Below are positions 42,733 through 48,335 of a stretch of DNA of 48,335 nt, one piece after another. This DNA comes from Methylocystis sp. GTDB taxonomy: Bacteria > Pseudomonadota > Alphaproteobacteria > Rhizobiales > Beijerinckiaceae. The notes under the pieces are model-generated. The model searched no databases and was not told the DNA's origin. It saw nothing but the letters and a program-made list of their open reading frames with translations. The position numbers and the translations under genes were made by a program. The DNA lies in contig JADCCX010000084.1 in NCBI GenBank assembly GCA_020252485.1, forward strand, positions 1-48,335, written 5' to 3'. The first letter of the stretch is position 1, and each line of letters starts with the position of its first letter.

Positions 42733-42735
42733 TAA

Positions 42736-43148
42736 GGCGGCGACGCGGTTGCAGGAGCCGCCATAGCCCAGCACCACAAGATCGGCATGCATCTGCTTGG
42801 CCGTGCGCCGCTGCTTGCGCGGCTTGCTCGTCTTGACCCGCAGCCAGGCCGTCAGCTTGCCAGCAAACGCGTCCGGCTGGCTCGGTCGGGCCCGAACCTT
42901 GAACTTCGGCTCCACATCGCCCGCGCCAGATACTTGCGGATCGTGTCGCGCGACAGACCCGTCCCCCGCTCAATCTCCCGGATCGGCATCCCTTCGCGGA
43001 AATGCCAGCGCCGGATCATGCTCAATAATGCCTTGTTGATCACTCCATGTTCCCCCGACGCAAAAGCCGGGGAAAAGCTCAAAACATGGAGCAAATCTCG
43101 ACGGAAACGCGTACGACTCCCGGGTCAGTTCTCAGTGCAAATCAACAC
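42736..43148 (-). mobile_element. IS21-family remnant (left end and 5' part of istA)
   Basis: The minus-strand end at 43148 reads TGTTGATTTGCACTGAGAAC, an IS21-type terminus. The start of istA lies inside, and the element stops abruptly at MITE 2. istB and the other end are absent. This is the right-hand edge of an IS-dense patch separating the helicase operon from the glyoxylate module. Confidence 0.7.
42740..43043 (-). pseudogene. istA: IS21 istA transposase fragment
   Basis: From a GTG at 43043 the frame reads VINKALLSMIRRWHFREG, then the helix-turn-helix PIREIERGTGLSRDTIRKYL. One base appears to be missing near 42922, after which another frame continues with VEPKFKVRARPSQPDAFA and RKQRRTAKQMHADLVVLGYG. 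IstA proteins run over 400 residues; only about 100 are left, and the DDE domain is gone. Confidence 0.75.
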
Positions 43149-43186
43149 TATCACAGGACCTCGCCTCCGCTCCTTTGGGTAAAGCT

Positions 43187-44083
43187 CTATCTTTCAGCAC
43201 CCGCCATCGTATGGCAGGCCATCATTTCCAGTGCCTTGACCAGCCCCGAGTGATCCCACGCGGCACCGCCATTGGCGACACAGGCTGACATCAGCTGCTG
43301 GGTGGAGGCGGTATTGGGCAAGCTCATGCCCATGGCCTTTGCGCCTTCCAGCGCCAGGTTGAGGTCCTTCTGATGCAGTTCGATGCGGAAGCCGGGGTTG
43401 AAGGTGCGCTTGATCATGCGCTCGCCGTGCACCTCAAGGATGCGCGATGAGGCCAGCCCGCCCATCAGCGCCTGACGAACCTTGGCCGGGTCGACGCCTG
43501 CCTTCGAGGCGAACAGCAGAGCTTCCGCCACCGCCTCGATGGTCAGGGCCACGACGATCTGGTTGGCGACCTTGGTGGTCTGGCCTGCGCCATTCGGGCC
43601 CATCAGGGTGATGTTCTTGCCCATCTTCTCGAAAAGCGGCATGGCGCGCATGAAAGCCTCTTCCGGCCCGCCCACCATGATGGTGAGCGAGGCTGCCTTG
43701 GCTCCGACCTCCCCGCCCGACACCGGCGCATCAAGATAGCCACAGCCGTTGATGTTGACTCGCGCTGCGAAATCACGCGTGGCGATTGGCGAGATCGAGC
43801 TCATGTCGATCACCAGCTTGCCCTCGGTGAGCCCTGATGACACGCCGCCCATGCCAAACAGCACCGCCTCGACCTGGGGTGTATCCGGCAGCATGGTGAT
43901 GATGATGTCTGACGCCGCCGCCACCTCCGTGGCCGAGCCCAGCACTTTGAGACCCTTGGCCAGAATTTCGGCCGAGGCTGGCGTGCGGTTGATCGCCGTC
44001 GCGACGCTGTAGCCAGCATCAAGAAGATGACCAGCCATGGGTGCGCCCATGATGCCGATGCCCAGAAAGCCGATGCGTTCCAT
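43187..44083 (-). CDS. glxR: 2-hydroxy-3-oxopropionate (tartronate semialdehyde) reductase
   Basis: 298 residues of the beta-hydroxyacid dehydrogenase family. NAD(P) motif GFLGIGIMGAPMAGHLLDAG at the start, substrate motif DAPVSGGEVGAKAASLTIMVGG, and the catalytic lysine in GAGQTTKVANQI. It reduces tartronate semialdehyde to glycerate, the last step of the glyoxylate-to-glycerate route. ATG at 44083 (AAGGA upstream) begins the conserved strand; an upstream ATG at 44143 adds 20 unlikely residues. Third gene of gcl-hyi-glxR, 65 bases after hyi. Confidence 0.93.
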   Translation of the reverse strand: MERIGFLGIGIMGAPMAGHLLDAGYSVATAINRTPASAEILAKGLKVLGSATEVAAASDIIITMLPDTPQVEAVLFGMGGVSSGLTEGKLVIDMSSISPIATRDFAARVNINGCGYLDAPVSGGEVGAKAASLTIMVGGPEEAFMRAMPLFEKMGKNITLMGPNGAGQTTKVANQIVVALTIEAVAEALLFASKAGVDPAKVRQALMGGLASSRILEVHGERMIKRTFNPGFRIELHQKDLNLALEGAKAMGMSLPNTASTQQLMSACVANGGAAWDHSGLVKALEMMACHTMAGAER

Positions 44084-44148
44084 GCTGTATAATCCTTGAG
44101 TGAGGCGGGAATTGTTTGAGGCTGCGATTGCTTCAGGCAGCAATCACT

Positions 44149-44946
44149 TCATTCGGCATTGGCAGTTAATGAGCCCAGCGCCGTGAACCAGCCGAGGCTT
44201 TTGCTGGTGCCAGCTTTCGGCTTGTATTCGCAGCCGATCCAGCCGTCATAGCCGATGCGGTCGAGGTGGCTGAACAGGAACGAATAGTTGATTTCGCCAG
44301 TACCCGGCTCGTGGCGGCCCGGATTGTCAGCCAGCTGGATGTGCGGGATCATGGCAAGGTTGCGCTCCATGGTCCGTGCAAGGTCCCCTTCGGTAATCTG
44401 CATGTGGTAGATGTCATACTGAACGAAGATGTTGTCAGAGCCGGTGCGTGCGATCACATCAAGTGACTGCCGAGTGGTGATGAGGAAGAAGCCCGGAATG
44501 TCGATCGGGTTGATTGCCTCGATCAGAAGCTTGATGCCGGCGGCCTTCAAGCGCTGAGCCGCCCAGGCAAGATTGGCGATGAAGGCGGCTTCAAGAGCTG
44601 CCCTGTCAGCGCCTTCCGGGGCGATGCCTGCCAGGCAATTCAGCTGCTTGCAGCCCAGCGCCGTTGCATAGGTGATGGCGCGTTCGACGCCGGAACGGAA
44701 TTCGTCCGTGCGGTCAGCAAAGATCGCAATGCCGCGCTCGCCCTTGGCCCAGTCGCCAGCGGGGAGGTTGTGAAGCACCTGCACAAGCCCGTGTTGTTTC
44801 AGCCTGGCTGCAAGCTCATCAGCCGAGAAATCATAGGGAAACAGATATTCGACACCCTTAAACCCGGCCTTTGCTGCCGCCTCAAAACGGTCGAGAAACG
44901 GCACCTCGGTGAAGAGCATGGTGAGATTGGCGGCAAAGCGCGGCAT
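44149..44946 (-). CDS. hyi: Hydroxypyruvate isomerase
   Basis: 265 residues, xylose-isomerase-like TIM barrel. MPRFAANLTMLFTEVPFLDRF, GFKGVEYLFPYDFSADELA, LLIEAINPIDIPGFFL, NIFVQYDIYHMQITEGDL and IGCEYKPKAGT are characteristic; the glutamates in IEAIN and GCEYKP are metal/catalytic ligands of the family. It interconverts hydroxypyruvate and tartronate semialdehyde. It lies 55 bases after gcl. Confidence 0.93.
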   Translation of the reverse strand: MPRFAANLTMLFTEVPFLDRFEAAAKAGFKGVEYLFPYDFSADELAARLKQHGLVQVLHNLPAGDWAKGERGIAIFADRTDEFRSGVERAITYATALGCKQLNCLAGIAPEGADRAALEAAFIANLAWAAQRLKAAGIKLLIEAINPIDIPGFFLITTRQSLDVIARTGSDNIFVQYDIYHMQITEGDLARTMERNLAMIPHIQLADNPGRHEPGTGEINYSFLFSHLDRIGYDGWIGCEYKPKAGTSKSLGWFTALGSLTANAE

Positions 44947-45001
44947 GGCCGTGTCCTTTGAACTGGTTTTGCAGATACGCGGGAAAATCGGACGCTGCCG
45001 A

Positions 45002-46837
45002 TCAGACGCCTGCCAGAGCCGGCGTGCGGTCCTTCTGCTCGGTTAATCCTGCACCGACCCAGCCGTTCTCGGCGGTCAGCGACGGATCGAGACAGAGCAC
45101 ATCCTCAAACTCGTTGATGGCGTTGATTTCGAGCCCCATCGAGATATTGGTGACGCGTTCAAGGATGAATTCGATCACCACTGGCACCTGGTGCTCCTCC
45201 ATCAGTGCCTGGGCCTTGGCGAAGGCTTCCCTGAACTCGTTCGGGCTCTTCACGCGGATGGCCTTGCAGCCGAGCCCTTCGGCGACCGCGACATGGTCGA
45301 CGCCGTAACCTGGGATGGCGTCGTCGGCGTCGCCGACATTGATGTTCTCGAAGGCGAGACTGACCTCGAAATCCATCTGGAGGCCACGCTGGGCCTGGCG
45401 GATCAGACCAAGGTAGGAGTTGTTCACGACCACATGCAAGTAAGGCAGCTTGTGCTGCGCACCGACCGCCAGTTCCTCGATCAGGAACTGGAAATCATAG
45501 TCGCCGGACAGGGCCACGATCTTTTTGTGGGGCAGAGCGGCGCGCACGCCGAGCGCAGCGGGCAATGTCCAGCCCAGCGGGCCGGCCTGGCCGCAATTAA
45601 TCCAGTTGCGCGGGTTGTAGACCTTGAGGAACTGCGCGCCTGCGATCTGCGAATTGCCAATGGTCGTGATATAGCAGGTGTCGCGCTCGAAAATGTCGTT
45701 CATCTCCTGATAGATGCGCTGTGGCTTCAGCGGCACCTGGTCGAAATGGCTCTGGCGCAGCATGTTCCGCTTGCGGTGCTCGCACTCGGCAACCCAGGCG
45801 CCGCGGTCCTTCAGCGCACCGCGCGCCTTCATGTCCGTAGCGACCTCGATCATCAAGATAAGCGCGGCCTTGGCGTCGGAGACAATGCCGAGATCGGGCC
45901 CGAAGACGCGGCCGATCTGCGTTGGCTCGATGTCGATGTGCACGAACTTGCGGCCCCTGGTGTAGACGTCCACCGAGCCGGTGTGGCGGTTGGCCCAGCG
46001 GTTGCCGATGCCGAAGACGAAATCGCTCTTCAGCATGGTGGCGTTGCCATAACGATGGTTGGTCTGCAGCCCGACCATGCCTTGCATCAGCGGATGATCA
46101 TCGGGGATCGTGCCCCAGCCCATCAGTGTCGGGATCACCGGAATGCCGGAGATTTCGGCAAAGCGCACCAGCTCATCCGAGGCATCGGCGTTGATGATGC
46201 CGCCGCCAGCCACGATGAGCGGGCGCTCGGCTTCGTTGAGCATGGCCAGCGCCTTTTCGATCTGCTTGCGTGAGGCGGCAGGCTTGTAGACGTTGAGCGG
46301 CTCGTAGGTGTCGATGTCGAACTCGATCTCGGCAGTCTGCACGTCGACGGGCAGGTCGATCAGCACCGGGCCGGGGCGGCCGGAGCGCATCAGGTGGAAG
46401 GCTTGCTGGAAAACGCCCGGCACCAGTGCCGGTTCGCGCACGGTTACAGACCACTTGGTCACGGGTTTGGCGATGGACTCAATGTCGACCGCCTGAAAAT
46501 CCTCCTTGTACAAACGGGCGCGCGGAGCCTGCCCAGTGATGCACAGGATCGGGATCGAGTCGGCCTGCGCCGAATAAAGGCCGGTGATCATGTCGGTGCC
46601 GGCAGGGCCCGATGTGCCAATGCAGAGCCCGATGTTGCCGGTCTTGGCGCGGGTGTAGCCCTCTGCCATGTGAGAGGCGGCTTCGACGTGGCGCGCCAGG
46701 ATATGGCGGATTTTGCCGTGCGCCCTCAGCGCCGAATAAAATGGGTTGATCGCAGCACCCGGAACGCCGAACGCGCAGGACATGCCCTCGCGCTCCAGAA
46801 TCAGAACCGCTGCATCGACTGCTCTCATGCGTGCCAT
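45002..46837 (-). CDS. gcl: Glyoxylate carboligase (tartronate-semialdehyde synthase)
   Basis: 611 residues, thiamine-diphosphate enzyme that joins two glyoxylates to tartronate semialdehyde with loss of CO2. V51 in [17 protein letters not shown] replaces the glutamate that nearly all other ThDP enzymes use, which is the diagnostic feature of this enzyme. ThDP-binding [15 protein letters not shown] with NNSYLGLI, and [18 protein letters not shown] complete it. ATG at 46837 has GGGGAG upstream. First gene of its operon, divergent from the IclR regulator. Confidence 0.96.
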   Translation of the reverse strand: MARMRAVDAAVLILEREGMSCAFGVPGAAINPFYSALRAHGKIRHILARHVEAASHMAEGYTRAKTGNIGLCIGTSGPAGTDMITGLYSAQADSIPILCITGQAPRARLYKEDFQAVDIESIAKPVTKWSVTVREPALVPGVFQQAFHLMRSGRPGPVLIDLPVDVQTAEIEFDIDTYEPLNVYKPAASRKQIEKALAMLNEAERPLIVAGGGIINADASDELVRFAEISGIPVIPTLMGWGTIPDDHPLMQGMVGLQTNHRYGNATMLKSDFVFGIGNRWANRHTGSVDVYTRGRKFVHIDIEPTQIGRVFGPDLGIVSDAKAALILMIEVATDMKARGALKDRGAWVAECEHRKRNMLRQSHFDQVPLKPQRIYQEMNDIFERDTCYITTIGNSQIAGAQFLKVYNPRNWINCGQAGPLGWTLPAALGVRAALPHKKIVALSGDYDFQFLIEELAVGAQHKLPYLHVVVNNSYLGLIRQAQRGLQMDFEVSLAFENINVGDADDAIPGYGVDHVAVAEGLGCKAIRVKSPNEFREAFAKAQALMEEHQVPVVIEFILERVTNISMGLEINAINEFEDVLCLDPSLTAENGWVGAGLTEQKDRTPALAGV

Positions 46838-46926
46838 ATCAACGCTCCCCGGGCTATGTTTCTGGTGTGGGATTTCTGCCCTTGGCAGCTTCATTCTCAC
46901 AGGCGGGTGGGAAGTGCAATTTTTTC

Positions 46927-46939
46927 GGAATATTATTTC
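46927..46939. promoter_or_regulatory. Candidate IclR-type operator in the gcl/regulator promoter region
   Basis: GGAATATTATTTC is symmetric at ten of thirteen positions and lies in a markedly AT-rich stretch between the divergent gcl and IclR genes. IclR regulators often bind GGAA/TTTC-type dyads, so this is a plausible control site for both genes. Confidence 0.4.
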
Positions 46940-47026
46940 ATAAAATGATCGAGTTGAAATTACCTCATGATTTCAGTGGTTAAATTTTTTCCATTGATCA
47001 AAATAATTTTTCGATTATTGAAGATA

Positions 47027-47902
47027 ATGCCGAGGAATGTATCGCGGGACCCCTGTATCTTGACAGAACAAGCCAGTGAGCGGCGTATGCGGGGACGTCC
47101 GCGCGCTATCAAGCCAGCTACCGAGAATGGTGCTGTCCAGTCTCTGGAGCGGGCGATTGCCGTGCTCAGGGTCCTGGCAAATGGCGATGGCCTTTCGCTG
47201 ACGGAGGTTGCCCGCATCGCCGGACTTGCTCCTTCCACCAGCTACCGCATGCTCTCGACCTTGCAGCAGCAGGGCCTCGCCGAATTCGATGATGCCAGCC
47301 AGCTCTGGTTTGTCGGGGTTGAGACCTTCCGCATCGGGTCGGCGTTTCTCAGGCGGCGCAAGCTTGCGGAGCGCGGGCGCAGCATCATCCAGGGATTGAT
47401 GATGCAGACGGGCGAGACGGCCAACATCGCGCTGGCCGAACGCGACGGGGTGGTGTTCGTCACCCAGGCCGAAACACATGCCCCGATCCGCGCCTTCTTC
47501 AGGCCGGGCACGCGCAGCTCATATCACGCCTCGGGTATCGGCAAGGCTGTGCTCGCCCACATGAGCGATGCGAGGCGCGCGGCCGTCATGGCCCAGATCA
47601 CTTATGAGGCCTATACGCCGCACACGCTGGTGACCGCCCAAGCGCTGCTGGCCGACCTCGCCAATGTCCGGCAATCCGGCCATGCGGTCGATGACGAGGA
47701 GCGCAATCTCGGGATGCGCTGCATCGCGGCACCCGTTTTCAACGAGCTTGGCGAACCGATCGGCGGCCTTTCGATCTCGGGGCCGACCGTGCGCGTCGAT
47801 GAGAGCTTCGTGGCTGCCACCGCGCCTCTCGTCATTGCGGCCGCGCAGGCGTTGACGATTGCAATCGGTGGTGTGCCGGCCATGCGCATCGGCATCGAGT
47901 GA
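47027..47902 (+). CDS. IclR family transcriptional regulator of glyoxylate metabolism (AllR/BhcR-like)
   Basis: 291 residues from this ATG. A basic RGRPRA tail precedes the winged helix (GAVQSLERAIAVLRVL, then LTEVARIAGLAPSTSYRMLSTL). The effector domain has GETANIALAERDGVVFV, THAPIRAFFRPGTRSSYHASGIGKAVLA and GMRCIAAPVFNELGEPIGGLSISGP. The wording closely resembles glyoxylate-sensing regulators such as AllR and BhcR, and its position opposite gcl fits. The start is uncertain: ATG 47087 (MRGRPRA) gives 271 residues and is just as likely; the frame before 47027 is AT-rich and probably untranslated. Confidence 0.9.
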   Translation: MPRNVSRDPCILTEQASERRMRGRPRAIKPATENGAVQSLERAIAVLRVLANGDGLSLTEVARIAGLAPSTSYRMLSTLQQQGLAEFDDASQLWFVGVETFRIGSAFLRRRKLAERGRSIIQGLMMQTGETANIALAERDGVVFVTQAETHAPIRAFFRPGTRSSYHASGIGKAVLAHMSDARRAAVMAQITYEAYTPHTLVTAQALLADLANVRQSGHAVDDEERNLGMRCIAAPVFNELGEPIGGLSISGPTVRVDESFVAATAPLVIAAAQALTIAIGGVPAMRIGIE

Positions 47903-48335
47903 GCCATGCAGGGCAGTTGGCAGCCCCAATGAGCGGGCGGGAGATAGATTTTTGCATCGCAAGAATATCATGCGAAGTGGTTCATCATGCGTAAGCGGTG
48001 TCCAATGGGCGAAATCGAGGTCGATGTTGGCGTAGGTGAGCATGATCCAGGCGCGCCCTTTGAGGCCCCCGCGCCATGCTCTAGCTGTGAGCTTTCAACA
48101 GGTTGTCCATCCGGGTCCGCCGTCGGAGACTGATGTTGCAACACGTCAGCAACGTCAGGAGAAGCCGGATGAACGTTCACAAGAATGCGCGATCCTCACC
48201 GCCGGCCACGACACGGTCCGCGCCTGGACAGGCCTTATGCATCTCGCCGACATCGCCCGCGCCGGCCCGCGCTTCTCACGGCAGGAAACCGACAAGATCA
48301 GCGCCGAGGCCCACACCAGGATTGGCGGCTGGGTC
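47903..48335. other. Right-edge region with possible IS remnant and an open frame
   Basis: No complete gene is seen. Around 48129-48189 a terminus-like TGTTGCAACACGTCAGC is followed by AGGAG and an ATG at 48169 reading MNVHKNAR, resembling the start of IS481-family transposases, after which the similarity ends. In another frame an open stretch continues to the window edge (AILTAGHDTVRAWTGL, then RFSRQETDKISAEA), which I cannot assign. On the minus strand a short stretch near 47990-48067 reads KGRAWIMLTYANIDLDFAHW and may be the end of a lost gene. Confidence 0.3.

Overview
The window is high-GC, densely coded DNA from an alphaproteobacterium, most likely of the Hyphomicrobiales (Rhizobiales). 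This rests on gene content and protein style only: polyamine-type ABC importers, FCD-type GntR regulation, opine-oxidase-like subunits and IS630/IS5/IS21 elements. I see no rRNA, tRNA or CRISPR array. It reads as a catabolic accessory island built from several transporter-plus-hydrolase operons, bounded and partly eroded by insertion sequences.

Layout. 1-1750: an unidentified 3' gene fragment, an apparently intact IS630 element, and the C-terminal third of an Asp/Glu racemase-like gene. 1750-5583 (minus): a complete polyamine-type ABC importer. 5768-10974 (plus, divergent): SIS-domain protein, PfkB kinase, BtpA/SgcQ protein, ornithine cyclodeaminase-like protein and an M20-like protein that lacks expected metal and catalytic residues. 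10976-12367: a 21-bp inverted repeat, a frameshifted IS5/IS427 element and a truncated amino-acid permease. 12389-13075: an FCD-type GntR regulator. 13044-14717 (minus): a DUF6282 hydrolase and an amino-acid ABC ATPase. 14824-22234 (plus): binding protein, two permeases, a three-subunit HcnABC/opine-oxidase-type dehydrogenase, a DapA-family lyase and a dihydropyrimidinase/hydantoinase.

22426-30446 (plus): a second polyamine-type importer, two PuuE-like deacetylases, a hydantoin-racemase-like protein lacking both catalytic cysteines, and a deaminase-type amidohydrolase. 30453-36105 (minus): a third polyamine-type importer with another PuuE-like deacetylase and an NHL-repeat protein. 36241-37632: an amidase. 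37915-42230 (minus): a Phd-like antitoxin, a PemK/MazF-like toxin, a possible 56-residue ORF and a SWIM-SNF2 helicase, all with overlapping ends. 42273-43148: nested MITE-like elements and an IS21 remnant. 43187-47902: the glyoxylate module gcl-hyi-glxR with a divergent IclR regulator. The last 430 bases hold little that I can identify.

Working model (inference). The island imports nitrogen-containing, amide- or amino-acid-linked compounds through four ABC systems. It oxidises the amine with the flavin/iron-sulfur dehydrogenase, opens or deaminates cyclic products with the hydantoinase, PuuE-like and amidohydrolase enzymes, and handles a sugar-like part through SIS plus PfkB. An identical 10-bp GTATACAATC site in the same orientation before two binding-protein genes suggests that the FCD-GntR regulator ties the first polyamine-type importer to the amino-acid-importer/oxidase operon. 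The gcl module could take up glyoxylate from ureide-type breakdown, but it lies beyond an IS graveyard and may be independent.
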